From Lentilactobacillus curieae (GTDB lineage Bacteria; Bacillota; Bacilli; Lactobacillales; Lactobacillaceae), in NCBI RefSeq assembly GCF_000785105.2, contig NZ_CP018906.1:248001-312000 (forward strand): a stretch of 64,000 bases of DNA, read 5' to 3'. Numbering within the stretch: the first letter of the stretch is position 1; every line of letters begins with the position of its first letter. Made by a program: the position numbers and the translations under genes. The notes beneath the pieces are model-generated. The model was not told the DNA's origin, did no database searches, and saw nothing but the letters and a program-made list of their open reading frames with translations. Positions 26,049-36,146 of the stretch are shown piece after piece.

Positions 26049-26966
26049 TTAATTATCAAGAATTTGGGTAATTCCAGCTTCAAATGAAGTTACATCAAAT
26101 TTGGGGAATTTAGTTTTAAATTTATTTGAAAGAAAAACGTTATCTACCCTATATCGAGGTAACAACTCCATTGATTCTTTCAATGCCGGATTAAATAGGC
26201 TTCCTAACTTGAACATCCATAACTTGATTACAGAGTATTTAATCGGCTTTCCTAAAACTTGCTCAGAAATCTTAAGCATTTCCTGATAAGTAATCCCCTT
26301 CGTAGTTGGTAAATGCCAAGTCTGGCCATAAGCAGATTCAGTATTTCCAATTAACGCCATTGCCCGACTAGCATCTGGAGTCCAAATCAAAGTTCGTTTT
26401 GTCTTATCATTAACTGGTATGAAAACTCGCTTACCAGCTTTAATGCGATTAAAGATCATAGAATTAGTAATGCTTTTGGTGTTATCTGGGCCGTAAAACT
26501 CCGGTGCTCGACAAATGACAATTGGTAAGTCTCCTTTCTTTATTTCATCTATTAGTCGTTTAGCCATCTTGGCCCTTACCGTTGACTTGCGTCCTTCATG
26601 AAGTAAAGGACTGGATTCAGTCTGTGGCGTATCGTTTTTAGGGTACATATAGGTATTATCGAAAAAAACTAGTTTACTGTGAGCCTGCTTACTAGCGTTG
26701 ATGATATTATCTAGCATAACTAAAAATTGTTGTTCCCACATATCTGAATTCATTGGCAATCCTGCAGTAAAGTAAACGATATCACTACCCGCTACCGCAG
26801 CTAACGTTTCATCATAGTCTAGCAAGTTAGCAGCAACCGTCTGGTCACTTGGGTGTATCCGCTTAGGATTTCGACTAACTAGTCGTAATTCTTGAGTGTA
26901 ATTTTTATATAATTCTTCGGCCAACTCGTGACCGATTTGACCGTTGCTTCCTAAAATGGTTTGCAT
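26049..26966 (-). CDS. NAD(P)-binding epimerase/NmrA-like SDR protein
   Basis: This 305-residue protein is an extended SDR. The nucleotide motif is LGSNGQIGHELAEEL near the start; the segment DNTYMYPKNDTPQTESSPL with the Tyr, and ICRAPEFYGPDN, match NAD-dependent epimerases. The exact substrate is unknown. It is 60 bases downstream of the DJ-1 gene and preceded by a second copy of the probable ArsR operator (26991-27010), so it belongs to the same regulon. RBS AGAGGAA lies before ATG 26966. Confidence 0.85.
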   Translation of the reverse strand: MQTILGSNGQIGHELAEELYKNYTQELRLVSRNPKRIHPSDQTVAANLLDYDETLAAVAGSDIVYFTAGLPMNSDMWEQQFLVMLDNIINASKQAHSKLVFFDNTYMYPKNDTPQTESSPLLHEGRKSTVRAKMAKRLIDEIKKGDLPIVICRAPEFYGPDNTKSITNSMIFNRIKAGKRVFIPVNDKTKRTLIWTPDASRAMALIGNTESAYGQTWHLPTTKGITYQEMLKISEQVLGKPIKYSVIKLWMFKLGSLFNPALKESMELLPRYRVDNVFLSNKFKTKFPKFDVTSFEAGITQILDN

Positions 26967-26990
26967 AAAGTTTCCTCTGCTTTCGTTTAA

Positions 26991-27010
26991 TGGTTTAATC
27001 TTTTGAACAG
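26991..27010. promoter_or_regulatory. Second probable ArsR operator
   Basis: TGGTTTAATCTTTTGAAC matches the left three quarters of the perfect palindrome in front of the arsR gene (16 of 20 positions by eye). It lies just before the epimerase gene. Confidence 0.5.
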
Positions 27011-27026
27011 TTAATTCAAAAAAATA

Positions 27027-27704
27027 TTATTTTACTTCTTTAATCAACAAGTTAGCAACTGAACGTGCTGAAAATGGATTCTGACCTGTAATCAAATGCC
27101 CATCTTGAACTGCAAAATCCTTATATGCACGTTTCTGCTTGAACTTAGCTCCACGTTTTTCGGCCTCTTCTTTATTAAAGAACGGGACAACCGACTTTTT
27201 ACCAGCAATAATTTCTTCAGACAAGGTGAAACCTGTGATTGTTTTTCCGGAGATCAGATAATTATTACTATCATCTTTAATATTTAATAATCCAGCTATT
27301 CCATGGCAGACTGAAGTCACATAACCATTTTGCTGATAAATGGCCATTGCAATTGATTGTAGTTCCTTATTATCAGGAAAATCCCACATCACTCCATGGC
27401 CACCAGCATAGTAAATGGCAAAGTAATCCTCAGGATTAACCTCACTGGGATTAAGCGTTTTGCTAAGGGCACGATTTTTAAAATCAGGGGTTTCATAAAA
27501 CTCCATAATCGATTCATCAACGTATTTCATACTGCGAGGGTCTAAAGGAACAAAACCACCCTTAGGGCTGACATAGTCCACACTGATGCCGACTTTTTGA
27601 AGTTCCTTAGCAAATTCTGTCGATTCACCAAGCCAAAGGCCTGTTGCATCATGTGTCCCAGCATACCTAGTAATATTTGTTTCAACAATTAGGACTTTTT
27701 TCAT
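27027..27704 (-). CDS. DJ-1/PfpI superfamily protein (Hsp31/glyoxalase III-like)
   Basis: This 225-residue protein has the nucleophile elbow VCHGIAGLL (Cys near 133), the acidic partner in YYAGGHG, and ends LITGQNPFSARSVANLL, typical of the Hsp31-like class that detoxifies methylglyoxal or acts as a deglycase. Its ATG overlaps the arsR stop by 4 bases, showing translational coupling. With the neighbouring SDR protein, this points to an aldehyde or electrophile stress operon under ArsR-type control. Confidence 0.9.
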   Translation of the reverse strand: MKKVLIVETNITRYAGTHDATGLWLGESTEFAKELQKVGISVDYVSPKGGFVPLDPRSMKYVDESIMEFYETPDFKNRALSKTLNPSEVNPEDYFAIYYAGGHGVMWDFPDNKELQSIAMAIYQQNGYVTSVCHGIAGLLNIKDDSNNYLISGKTITGFTLSEEIIAGKKSVVPFFNKEEAEKRGAKFKQKRAYKDFAVQDGHLITGQNPFSARSVANLLIKEVK

Positions 27705-28039
27705 TCTCGACCACTCTCCTTAATGATTTTCTTAACACTACTAATCATGTCCTGTAATTGATTTATTTGGCTCAAATCATGTGACAAATAATAATAGTTT
27801 CTAGTCCCTTCACTTCGGCGTTCAATAAGATGAGCCTGCATTAAAATCTTAATGTGGTGTGAAATAGCTGGTCGTGAAAGGTCAGTTGCATCTGTTAAAT
27901 CTGTCACCCTCAATCCTTCAACACCGTTCTCTGCCGACATTAATTCAATCAAAATTGCCTGTCGCTTTTCATCACCCAATGCAACCAAAAAGTCACTGAG
28001 ATCGGTCAATTGAGTTTTTATTCCACTTAAATCTTGCAT
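27701..28039 (-). CDS. ArsR-family HTH regulator
   Basis: This 112-residue winged-helix protein has the recognition helix TDLSRPAISHHIKILMQAHLIERRSEGTRNYYYLS. No clustered Cys metal site (CxC) is visible, so it probably senses something other than arsenite or cadmium. Its gene overlaps the DJ-1 gene by 4 bases. The perfect palindrome TGGTTTAATATTTTAAACCA (28053-28072) at its promoter suggests autorepression. Confidence 0.9.
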   Translation of the reverse strand: MQDLSGIKTQLTDLSDFLVALGDEKRQAILIELMSAENGVEGLRVTDLTDATDLSRPAISHHIKILMQAHLIERRSEGTRNYYYLSHDLSQINQLQDMISSVKKIIKESGRE

Positions 28040-28052
28040 AGTTATCGTCCTT

Positions 28053-28100
28053 TGGTTTAATATTTTAAACCATTAAACCATTGATTTTTATGTTTGTCAA
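28053..28100 (-). promoter_or_regulatory. arsR promoter with palindromic operator
   Basis: TTGACA (28095-28100) and TTTAAT (28072-28077) are 17 bases apart on the minus strand. TGGTTTAA-TATT-TTAAACCA (28053-28072) is perfect and is followed by a third half-site TTAAACCA (28073-28080) inside the -10 region. Confidence 0.7.
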
Positions 28101-28397
28101 TTAGATTGAAGAATCGCTGGTAAAACAAAAGCCCCCGTTTGGGATTACTCCCGAACAGAGGCTAACTACAATCATTTAATATCAAACCAAATTAAAATTT
28201 TCCACTTTGGTTGTACCAGCTGAACAATTAGCATGGTAAAGGAGTTAGATGAGTAAAAATTTAGGCTAAAAAAATTGATTGTTGTTCTTGATGTCATTTT
28301 TGCAATTAAAGATAAAAAAAGAGATGAAGGTCATTCGACCCTCATCTCTTTTAAATTCATAATTCAAATTTGATTTACATCAAATTATCGTCAAAAA
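28101..28397. other. Intergenic stretch with two terminator hairpins
   Basis: There is no gene. On the minus strand the xfp terminator (28314-28353) is followed about 150 bases later by a second terminator-like hairpin (28130-28163: AGCC/GTTTGGG with CCCGAAC/GGCT, then TTTTG). The second hairpin has no known gene in front of it, so it may end a small RNA or an extended xfp transcript. On the plus strand a perfect RBS and ATG (28249) open a 6-codon frame only. Confidence 0.45.
28314..28353 (-). terminator. Terminator of xfp
   Basis: AGAGATGA/GG pairs with CC/TCATCTCT, with a run of seven Ts on the minus strand, 45 bases after the stop codon. Confidence 0.85.
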
Positions 28398-30857
28398 TTA
28401 TTTTTTAAGACCAGTCCATTTCCAACCAGTGAACTCTTCAATATCATGACCTTCGTCACGAGTAACCTTGAAGTGCTTAGCAAGAATGTCGTCCATCTTC
28501 TTATCGAAGTCAGCACCGGCAGCTTTGTCGATAACACCTTTGTCCATAAGAACTTGAACAGCGTCTTTAGCTTGGTTGAAACGATCCAACTTAGAATATA
28601 CACGCATATCGTATGCAGTAGTAATATCACCATCTTCACGGTAACCGTGAACATGAAGACCTAAGTGTTGACGTTCGTAGAAGATTGATTCGATTAAGTC
28701 TTCGAAACCATGGAAACCAAATACAACTGGTGTACCTGATTCGCCGAAGAACTTAGTGAATTCTGCGTCTGATAATTCACGTTCGTCGTTAAGAGGTCCG
28801 TTCTTCTTTTGAAGACGTCCTAATTCAACAACGTTGACGTAACGCATTTTAACTTCTGGGAATGCCTTGTTCAACAAGTCAATTGCAGCAAATGATTCGA
28901 TAGTTGGTTCTACACCAGCTGATGCAAAGACGATATCAGCATCTTCACCTTCAGCAACAGTAGAAGCCCAATCGATAGTCTTCAAACCAGTGTTTGCTAA
29001 TTCTTCAGCTTCATCAACTGAGAACCATTGTTGACGTGGTTGCTTAGATGCAACAATATGGTTAACCTTTTGACGATCTGAGAATGCACGGTTAAATACA
29101 GCAAGCAATGAGTTACCATCAGCAGGTAGGTATTGACGAATGAAGTTAGACTTCTTTTCAGCCAAATGAGTAAGCATACCTGGATCTTGGTGAGTGTAAC
29201 CATTGTGATCTTGTTGGAATACAGTTGAAGTTGAGATCAAGTTCAATGATGGGTAATCATTACGCCATGGTTGATCTGCAGCTTGACGGATCCACTTGAA
29301 GTGTTGAGTAGTCATTGAGTCTACAACACGTAAGAATGATTCGTATGATGCGAATACACCAGTACGACCAGTCAATGTGTAACCTTCTAGCCAACCTTCA
29401 GCTTGATGTTCTGATAATTGAGCATCCAAGATACGACCTTCTGGTGCTTCGTATTGGTCGTTTGGTTCTCTAACTTTGCTCATCCATTGACGGTTAGTCA
29501 TGTTGAACATATCCCAGAGACGGTTTGACATAGTTTCATCAGGACCGAATACACGGAATGAAGTTGGGTTCTTCTTAGCAACGCCAGCAAAGAATGTAGA
29601 AAGAACATTCATATCCATGTTACGGTTGCCATCTGGCAATTCAGTACCACGGTTGCTTTCGTTGATGTCATTAGCTAATGACTTCCAGTCTGGTAGGTCA
29701 AGCATTTCAGGCTTAGCACCCTTAGCACGGCCACCATTAGCAACTGGGTTAGCTGCCATACGCTTGTCACCCTTAGGTGCAAAGTCAGCAACTTCGTCCC
29801 TCAATGAACCATCAGCATTGAACAATTCTGCTGGCTTGTATGAGTTCATCCAGTCTTCGAATTCTTGCAATTGGCTTAAGTCGCCTTGCTTCAAGTCAAG
29901 AGGAACTTGGTGAGCACGGAATGAATCTTCGATTGGTTCACCCTTAGCGTTGTGAGTAGGACCACCCCAACCCTTTGGTAAACGAGCAATGATTACTGGC
30001 CATGGAGCAATTTCGCCATCTTCATATTTGCCGTTTTCACGTGCATCTTTTTGAATTTGCTTGATGTCAGCAATAGCTTGGTCAAACAATTTAGCAGCTT
30101 TTTCATGGTAAGTCATGAAGTCATGGATGTCATCGTTTTCTAAGAAACGTGGTGACCAGCCAAGTCCTTCAAAGAACTTGCCTAATTCTTCATCACTCAT
30201 ACGTGAAGTAATAGTTGGGTTTGAAATCTTGAATCCGTTAACGTCAAGAATTGGCAATACAGCACCATCATTCTTAGGGTTCAAGAATTTGATTGAGTTC
30301 CATGCAGTCATTGCAGGACCAGTTTCGTTTTCACCATCACCAACAACAGTAAATGCAATTTGGTCTGGGTTGTCTAAGACAGCACCAGTAGCATGTGATA
30401 GTGAGTAACCAAGTTCTCCACCTTCATGAAGTGAACCTGGAGTTTGAGCGGTCATATGTGATCCGATTCCACCAGGGAATGAGAAACGCTTGTAAAGACG
30501 TGACATACCTTCAAGATCTTGAGTGATTTCAGGATAATCTTCAGTGTAAGTACCGTCTAAGTATGAGTTAGTAACCATAACTTGGCCACCGTGACCTGGA
30601 CCACCAATGTAGAACATGTTTAGGTCATACTTGTTGATCAAACGGTTTGCGTGGGCATACAAGAAAGTTTGTCCTGAAATTGTACCCCAGTGACCAATTG
30701 GCTTAACTTTAACATCGTCAGCTTTAATTGGTGTATTTGTAACAGAGAATAGTGGGTTGCTCTTCAAGAAAATCATACCACCTGAAAGGTAAGTACTTGC
30801 GCGCCACCATGCGTCAACTTTTTCCAAATATGCTTTGGAATCGTAATCTACTGCCAT
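28398..30857 (-). CDS. xfp: Xylulose-5-phosphate/fructose-6-phosphate phosphoketolase
   Basis: This 819-residue enzyme is thiamine-diphosphate dependent, splitting xylulose-5-P (and often fructose-6-P) into acetyl-P and a triose-P or erythrose-4-P. Family signatures include [55 protein letters not shown] (diphosphate motif), RVFGPDE and [12 protein letters not shown]. Length is full. It is the central step of heterofermentation. RBS AAGGAG lies 10 bases before ATG 30857. It is divergent from a GntR regulator 434 bases away, with a clear promoter at 30964-30991. Confidence 0.97.
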   Translation of the reverse strand: MAVDYDSKAYLEKVDAWWRASTYLSGGMIFLKSNPLFSVTNTPIKADDVKVKPIGHWGTISGQTFLYAHANRLINKYDLNMFYIGGPGHGGQVMVTNSYLDGTYTEDYPEITQDLEGMSRLYKRFSFPGGIGSHMTAQTPGSLHEGGELGYSLSHATGAVLDNPDQIAFTVVGDGENETGPAMTAWNSIKFLNPKNDGAVLPILDVNGFKISNPTITSRMSDEELGKFFEGLGWSPRFLENDDIHDFMTYHEKAAKLFDQAIADIKQIQKDARENGKYEDGEIAPWPVIIARLPKGWGGPTHNAKGEPIEDSFRAHQVPLDLKQGDLSQLQEFEDWMNSYKPAELFNADGSLRDEVADFAPKGDKRMAANPVANGGRAKGAKPEMLDLPDWKSLANDINESNRGTELPDGNRNMDMNVLSTFFAGVAKKNPTSFRVFGPDETMSNRLWDMFNMTNRQWMSKVREPNDQYEAPEGRILDAQLSEHQAEGWLEGYTLTGRTGVFASYESFLRVVDSMTTQHFKWIRQAADQPWRNDYPSLNLISTSTVFQQDHNGYTHQDPGMLTHLAEKKSNFIRQYLPADGNSLLAVFNRAFSDRQKVNHIVASKQPRQQWFSVDEAEELANTGLKTIDWASTVAEGEDADIVFASAGVEPTIESFAAIDLLNKAFPEVKMRYVNVVELGRLQKKNGPLNDERELSDAEFTKFFGESGTPVVFGFHGFEDLIESIFYERQHLGLHVHGYREDGDITTAYDMRVYSKLDRFNQAKDAVQVLMDKGVIDKAAGADFDKKMDDILAKHFKVTRDEGHDIEEFTGWKWTGLKK

Positions 30858-31291
30858 GAATTTAACACTCCTTCAATGAATTGATACTAAGTTATTTATC
30901 TCAACTGTGCCTGTAAATTAGACTTTAAAAATTCGCAATTGAACTATCTATTTACAAGACAATATATTACCTGAATTTCACAAAAAGTCAACAAATTTTA
31001 AAATTGATACGTCCCAATTTTTTAAGTGAAATTCAAAAAACGTAGACAACCTAATTCTTTTAATTCAAAATCAAGGAATGTCGATGATTAACACCATTAA
31101 TCCGTACCTCGATTTCAACTAAACATGATATCTTATTTGGCAATATTATGCTTGAAATAGCTACTTTAGATTTAGTTTTTCATGTAAAATATTGGTCCGT
31201 TCTAATTTAAAAGTGTATCCGTTCCAAAATAACTGGTATAATTTACGACAATAATCATATTAGTTGTTGGCAAGCGTACAGGAGACCAAAA
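30858..31291. promoter_or_regulatory. xfp-gntR divergent control region
   Basis: The xfp promoter (minus) is TTGACT 30986-30991, 16 bases, TAATAT 30964-30969, giving a leader near 100 bases. The gntR promoter has an extended -10, TGGTATAAT (31234-31242). Direct repeats TCCGTTC at 31196-31202 and 31218-31224 (22 bases apart, two helical turns) lie upstream of it. An inverted pair GAATTTCAC (30973-30981) and GTGAAATTC (31025-31033) overlaps the xfp promoter. No gene is present. Confidence 0.6.
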
Positions 31292-32020
31292 ATGGCAGAT
31301 TTAATATATCGTAAAGTAATTGACGATATTAAAAACCGAATATTCGATGATGAATTCAAAGACAACAGGTTACCAGATGAACGGAGCCTTAGTGAATCTT
31401 ACGAAGTCAGCAGAAGTACAATCAAGCGGGCGTTAGATATTTTAGTTCAGCAAGGAGTTATTTTTAAAAAACGTGGGTCTGGTACGTTTATCAACCCACT
31501 CTATTTAAAAAACCAATCTTTATTTCAATATGAAGGAAACAACCTTGGTGTCACTGACAACATCATCACAACTGGACATAAATCATCAATTAAACTATTG
31601 GATTTCCAGGTAACTCCTGCTAATCCTGAGATTCAACAAAACTTGTTCCTTAATGAAAATGAATTCGTATATAAAATCGAGAGGCTTCGGCTTATCGACG
31701 GCAAACCAATTATTATCGAAACTGGCTACATCCCCATTAAATTAGCTCCTGAACTGTCGCCAGAAACCGTTAAAAAATCAATTTTCCACTTTATGAATCA
31801 AGAGGAAAATAAGCGCGTTAGTAAATCATTCATGTCAATCATGACTGAACCTTCTAATAAGGAAGATCAAAAATTATTGGATTTGTCAGAAAACGAACCA
31901 GTCGGAATCATGGCCGGAACATTCTTCTTAGATGATGGAACCCCATTCGAATTTTCAAGCATGCGTGTCCACTATAAGTACCTGAACTACAATACATTTA
32001 TTAATTTGAATTCTGATTAA
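31292..32020 (+). CDS. GntR-family regulator with UTRA ligand domain (HutC class)
   Basis: This 242-residue protein has an N-terminal wHTH (about 5-70: LPDERSLSESYEVSRSTIKRALDIL and KKRGSGTFI) and a UTRA domain (about 85-235) ending SSMRVHYKYLNYNTF. UTRA binds small sugars, amines or sugar phosphates. Position, divergent from xfp, suggests it controls phosphoketolase in response to a sugar phosphate; this is inference. RBS GGAG is present 8 bases before ATG 31292. A shared terminator with gpmA follows. Confidence 0.9.
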   Translation: MADLIYRKVIDDIKNRIFDDEFKDNRLPDERSLSESYEVSRSTIKRALDILVQQGVIFKKRGSGTFINPLYLKNQSLFQYEGNNLGVTDNIITTGHKSSIKLLDFQVTPANPEIQQNLFLNENEFVYKIERLRLIDGKPIIIETGYIPIKLAPELSPETVKKSIFHFMNQEENKRVSKSFMSIMTEPSNKEDQKLLDLSENEPVGIMAGTFFLDDGTPFEFSSMRVHYKYLNYNTFINLNSD

Positions 32021-32045
32021 TCTGCTATTTTTCTAACAAAACAAA

Positions 32046-32082
32046 AAACACCCAATCTCAATAAAGAGACTGGGTGTTTTAA
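32046..32082. terminator. Bidirectional terminator between gntR and gpmA
   Basis: AACACCCA/TCTC pairs with GAGA/TGGGTGTT, with A-run and T-run flanks. Confidence 0.85.
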
Positions 32083-32094
32083 TTTTAACTAGGA

Positions 32095-32784
32095 TTAACC
32101 TAATTTAGTTTTGTTTTGAACATTCAACTTTTCGTCGAAGTCATAAACAACTGGTTGGCCAGTAGCCATTTCCAAGTTGATGATGTCTTCGTCAGAAATG
32201 TTTTCGATGTACTTGCTCAATGCACGTAGTGAGTTACCGTGGGCAGCGATAATAACGTTCTTGCCGTCTAACAACTTAGGTGCAATTTGGTCTTCCCAGA
32301 ATGGCATAACTCTTTCAAGAGTAACCTTAAGGTTTTCACCACCAGGAACGATGTTAGGGTCAAGGTTTGCGTAACGACGATCGTTAGCAGCTGAACCTTC
32401 ATCACTTGCATCCAAAAGTGGAGGCAACACGTCGTATGAACGACGCCAGATGTGAACTTGGTCTTCACCGAATTTTTCAGCAGCTTCGGCCTTGTTTTGT
32501 CCTTGCAAAGCGCCATAATGACGTTCGTTCAAACGCCAAGTCTTAGTTTCTGGAATCCATAGTTGGTCTGAGTATTCCAATGCATAGTGTAAAGTCTTGA
32601 TGGCACGAGTCAATACTGAAGTGAAGGCATAGTCAAATTCAATACCTGCTTCTTTGATTAACTTACCAGCGTTTTGAGCTTGCTTAACGCCTTCTTCACT
32701 TAAATCAACGTCAACCCAACCAGTAAATTGGTTAGATAAGTTCCATTCACTTTGACCGTGACGGATTAATACAAGTTTAGCCAA
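32095..32784 (-). CDS. gpmA: 2,3-bisphosphoglycerate-dependent phosphoglycerate mutase
   Basis: This 229-residue enzyme has the catalytic [10 protein letters not shown] (His11 phosphorylated), the ERHYGALQG segment, and the second His in [12 protein letters not shown]. It interconverts 3- and 2-phosphoglycerate. The start is TTG 32784 behind AGAGG. It is monocistronic. Full length. Confidence 0.97.
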   Translation of the reverse strand: MAKLVLIRHGQSEWNLSNQFTGWVDVDLSEEGVKQAQNAGKLIKEAGIEFDYAFTSVLTRAIKTLHYALEYSDQLWIPETKTWRLNERHYGALQGQNKAEAAEKFGEDQVHIWRRSYDVLPPLLDASDEGSAANDRRYANLDPNIVPGGENLKVTLERVMPFWEDQIAPKLLDGKNVIIAAHGNSLRALSKYIENISDEDIINLEMATGQPVVYDFDEKLNVQNKTKLG

Positions 32785-32866
32785 AATAATTACCTCTTTC
32801 TTTATCTCTTATCCCTGTAATTTTACACCAAACCAAGTCATTAATCGACCATGATTTGGAAATTAT

Positions 32867-33901
32867 CTATTGTAAGAGTTTTCCTTTGGAGTTGAATCCG
32901 TGATGATACTGAACTCCCAAAATATCTAGGAAGAATGTAAATACGGGAACCCCGCAAATTAATCCCCAAACACCAAAGAAGTGTTCACCAACCAATAACA
33001 CCACGAACGTGTAGAAAATTGGTAGGTTTGTTCTAGAAGACATAAACTTAGGATTAAGCACGTACGCCTCAAGTGCATGAACCACGATAATCGTTACAAT
33101 CAGGTAAATCACATCTGTGAGTCCGCCAACAGAATAACCAACCAATGACAATGGTACAAATGAGATGATCACACCGGCAACGGGAATCAAACTTAAGATG
33201 AACACCATGATCGATAGCACTGCTAGTTGTGGAAGTCCCATGAACGCCATGACGATAGTCGTCAAAATTGTGTTAACAATCGCAATAAAGAATTGAGCTT
33301 CAATTACGACACCAAAGGTTGAAACAAACTTTTTACCGAAGAATTCAAGGTCTTCAAACAGCCAACTTGCATAACTGTCTTTGAAAGACCGTGAAAACTG
33401 CACCATCTGTTTTTCTTCAATCGTGAAAAAGTAACTCAAAATCAGTGACAAAAATAGCGTTACTCCCATTGATGTAGCGGTCGTAATTGAGTGCCAAATG
33501 ATTCCCACACCATTTCTAACTGAACTCAACACGTGACTTTGTTGGATCATCTCATTAATCCAGTGCAGCGTCTGGTCATCCGGCAAGTTTTTAGGATTTG
33601 AGTAAAAATCAATCATGTCAGTAGTTGAACGAATTGTTTGGTGTGCCAGCTGAGGAACATACTTGGTAATTGCTGAATACAATCCAAACACAACAAGTAA
33701 GTACACAATTGTGACAATCAAGCCGCTTGGAAGCTTAATATATTTTCGAATGAACTTAGTTAGCTTAACAATCAACAAACTAAAAATAAACGTTAATAAA
33801 ACGATGTTCATCATGCTTCTTAAAGCAATCAGAACTGCTATTACAGCTAAAAGTACGACTACCCGTCGTAAGGGCACGTTTTCGACAAATCGTTTATACA
33901 T
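32867..33901 (-). CDS. AI-2E family transporter
   Basis: This 344-residue membrane protein has about eight helices. The GLPQLAVLSIMVFILSLIPVAGVIISFVPLSLVG and LMSSRTNLPIFYTFVVLLVGEHFFGVWGLI-like segments are the conserved region of the AI-2E (YdbI/TqsA/YtvI) family. Family members are proposed exporters of autoinducer-2 or Na+/Li+ antiporters, and the substrate is uncertain. The gene lies 17 bases after the TPR protein gene on the same strand, so the two are probably cotranscribed. Confidence 0.9.
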   Translation of the reverse strand: MYKRFVENVPLRRVVVLLAVIAVLIALRSMMNIVLLTFIFSLLIVKLTKFIRKYIKLPSGLIVTIVYLLVVFGLYSAITKYVPQLAHQTIRSTTDMIDFYSNPKNLPDDQTLHWINEMIQQSHVLSSVRNGVGIIWHSITTATSMGVTLFLSLILSYFFTIEEKQMVQFSRSFKDSYASWLFEDLEFFGKKFVSTFGVVIEAQFFIAIVNTILTTIVMAFMGLPQLAVLSIMVFILSLIPVAGVIISFVPLSLVGYSVGGLTDVIYLIVTIIVVHALEAYVLNPKFMSSRTNLPIFYTFVVLLVGEHFFGVWGLICGVPVFTFFLDILGVQYHHGFNSKGKLLQ

Positions 33902-33918
33902 ATAAAGTAGAGTTCTCC

Positions 33919-34860
33919 TTATTTAAGGGTTTGGTTAGCATATTGAGTTACAGATTGTTTTTCATTGTGAGCACCCTTGATTAAGTTCTTAACATCTTGA
34001 TCACTCATTGTCCCTGAGTCAAAGCCTGCTTCATCTAATTCCCGACGGGCTGAGTTGACTTGTGCATTCGTAATTTCTTGGCCGCAAATGGTATTCTGCC
34101 CTGGTTTGACAGTATATTCATTAGATCCTTTATAGTTCTTCGCAGCTTGCTCTTCTTCCGGAGTCAAACTGGCACTGTTGCTTGATGAACCTGTAGCGTT
34201 TGAACTTGAATTTGAGCTTGAGCTCGAATCCAAATTAGGGTTCGCAACTGCTCCAGTTGAACTGTTTTGGTCTAGTGTACTGTCACTATTAGGCTTACCA
34301 TCAATTGCGTTATTGTTGTCGTCACGTAACTTTTCAGCCTTCGACAAAATATCTTGGTAGTAAGTTTGGTGAATAGCTTTATCGTTGAAAATTTTATCAA
34401 GAGTAGTATTTGATTCCATATATTGACCGTTACCTGCTTGTTCTAGGGCAGTGTCATAGAAGCCATTGAATTTCTTGACGTTAGCTTGAATCGTCTTCAA
34501 ATTCTTGAGATTAGTCTTTGCTCGGTCTACCAACTGTTCGTTACCGTTCTTAGTGTCGGCAACATCTTGGAATCCCTTCTTAGCATCGCTAAACTTGCGG
34601 TCATCTAACAAATTCTTTGCGGATACAAAATCTTGGGTTTGATTTAAAACAGTTGTGGCCTTTTTGTCATTCGGTTTACGTTTCAAAGCGTTAGTAAACG
34701 CTGTTTCTGCCGAAGTGTAGTCCTTGCTAGCAATGTAGGCATTTCCACGTGTCATTTGCTGATCATACAACCGATCATTTTGGGCGTGGCGTGCATAAGT
34801 GTATCCTCCCACAGCACCGGCAATAATTATTGCAACTAAAATCCAGATCCATTTTTTCAA
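33919..34860 (-). CDS. Membrane-anchored protein with TPR-like repeats
   Basis: This 313-residue protein has an N-terminal anchor (about 4-23, no lipobox) and TPR-like helices (about 32-180; ASKDYTSAETAFTNALKRKPND is a clear TPR unit). A Ser/Asn-rich linker (about 195-235) and a C-terminal region with QEITNAQVNSARRELDEAGFDSG follow. It is probably an outward-facing scaffold. The start is TTG 34860, with AGGAGGG 9 bases upstream. It precedes the AI-2E transporter in an apparent two-gene operon and is divergent from cfa. Confidence 0.75.
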   Translation of the reverse strand: MKKWIWILVAIIIAGAVGGYTYARHAQNDRLYDQQMTRGNAYIASKDYTSAETAFTNALKRKPNDKKATTVLNQTQDFVSAKNLLDDRKFSDAKKGFQDVADTKNGNEQLVDRAKTNLKNLKTIQANVKKFNGFYDTALEQAGNGQYMESNTTLDKIFNDKAIHQTYYQDILSKAEKLRDDNNNAIDGKPNSDSTLDQNSSTGAVANPNLDSSSSSNSSSNATGSSSNSASLTPEEEQAAKNYKGSNEYTVKPGQNTICGQEITNAQVNSARRELDEAGFDSGTMSDQDVKNLIKGAHNEKQSVTQYANQTLK

Positions 34861-34973
34861 ATCAATGCCCTCCTAATGTAATCAATTTGCTATATTATAC
34901 CATTTTTCCTTATATCATTTTTATCAGAAGCGTATAATGACTTTTGTATTTTAAAAAGAAAGGAATAAGATCA

Positions 34974-36146
34974 ATGCTTGAAAAGAAATTTTACAAATCA
35001 CTATTGAAGAACTCCTTCAATATTCCAGTTAGTGTAACCTACTGGGACGGTTCTACAGAGGTTTACGGAAATGGTGAGCCACAAGTAGCGATCAAATTTA
35101 ACGAACCTATTCCAATCAGACAGGTCCTTAAAAATGCATCAATCGCTCTTGGAGAAGGCTACATGGATGGCAAGATAGAAATCGATGGCAGTATCGAAGA
35201 TCTTGTTCTTTCTGCGTACAAAAGTGCAGATAGTTTCTTAAGAAATAAGAAATTTATTCGCTACTTACCTAAAGCTTCTCACGATGAGGAGGAAAGTAAG
35301 AAAGACGTACAGGATCACTACGATATCGGGAACGACTTTTATCGTCTTTGGTTAGACGATACCATGACATATTCATGTGCTTACTTTGAAAATCCAGATG
35401 ATGACCTGGAAACAGCTCAGATGAATAAGGTTGAACACATCCTTAAAAAGCTTGATCCTAAACCACGCAGAACTTTGCTAGACATCGGTTGTGGTTGGGG
35501 AACCCTAATGCTCACAGCCGCTCAAAAGTACAACCTGCGTGTGGTTGGAGTAACACTTAGCCAAGAACAATATGACTACGTAAATGAAAAAATCCAGCGT
35601 CTTGGTTTACAAGATGTTGCTGAGGTTAAATTGACTGATTACCGTGAACTTGGTGATGCTAAATTTGACTATATAACTTCTGTGGGAATGTTTGAACATG
35701 TTGGTAAGGAAAACCTCAGTGAGTACTTCAAATGTGTGTCACATTACCTAACTGATGATGGTGTGGCTTTGATTCACGGAATCACCCGCCAGCAAGGTGG
35801 TGAATTCAATGGTTGGATCAACAAGTGGATTTTCCCAGGAGGCTACATCCCTGGATTGACTGAAAACTTGGACCACATCATTGAGAATGGTTTGCAAGTA
35901 TTCGATGTTGAATCACTAAGACGTCACTATCAGAAAACTACGGAAATTTGGGACAAAAACTTTTTGGAAGCTCGTCCCAAAGTTGAAAAAATGTTTGATG
36001 AACGGTTTATCCGTATGTGGGATCTGTACCTACAAGCATGTGCGGCATCATTTGCGTCAGGAAATATTGATGTTGTGCAGTATCTAGTGTCGAAGGGGGC
36101 TGCCGGACATTCACTGCCGATGACGAGGGAATATATGTATAGGTAG
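34974..36146 (+). CDS. cfa: Cyclopropane-fatty-acyl-phospholipid synthase
   Basis: This 390-residue methyltransferase adds a methylene group from SAM to unsaturated acyl chains of membrane lipids, an acid-stress adaptation. Visible motifs: [24 protein letters not shown], the SAM motif [21 protein letters not shown], and [12 protein letters not shown]. The start is ATG 34974, with GAAAGGA upstream; the longer frame to 34944 starts at a TTG without a site. The stop codon overlaps the first of two 15-base near-repeats that bracket a long RNA hairpin. Confidence 0.95.
   Translation: MLEKKFYKSLLKNSFNIPVSVTYWDGSTEVYGNGEPQVAIKFNEPIPIRQVLKNASIALGEGYMDGKIEIDGSIEDLVLSAYKSADSFLRNKKFIRYLPKASHDEEESKKDVQDHYDIGNDFYRLWLDDTMTYSCAYFENPDDDLETAQMNKVEHILKKLDPKPRRTLLDIGCGWGTLMLTAAQKYNLRVVGVTLSQEQYDYVNEKIQRLGLQDVAEVKLTDYRELGDAKFDYITSVGMFEHVGKENLSEYFKCVSHYLTDDGVALIHGITRQQGGEFNGWINKWIFPGGYIPGLTENLDHIIENGLQVFDVESLRRHYQKTTEIWDKNFLEARPKVEKMFDERFIRMWDLYLQACAASFASGNIDVVQYLVSKGAAGHSLPMTREYMYR

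Noticed and set aside
28249-28269. Six-codon frame with a perfect RBS
   Set aside because: It is too short to call, and no attenuated gene follows on that strand.
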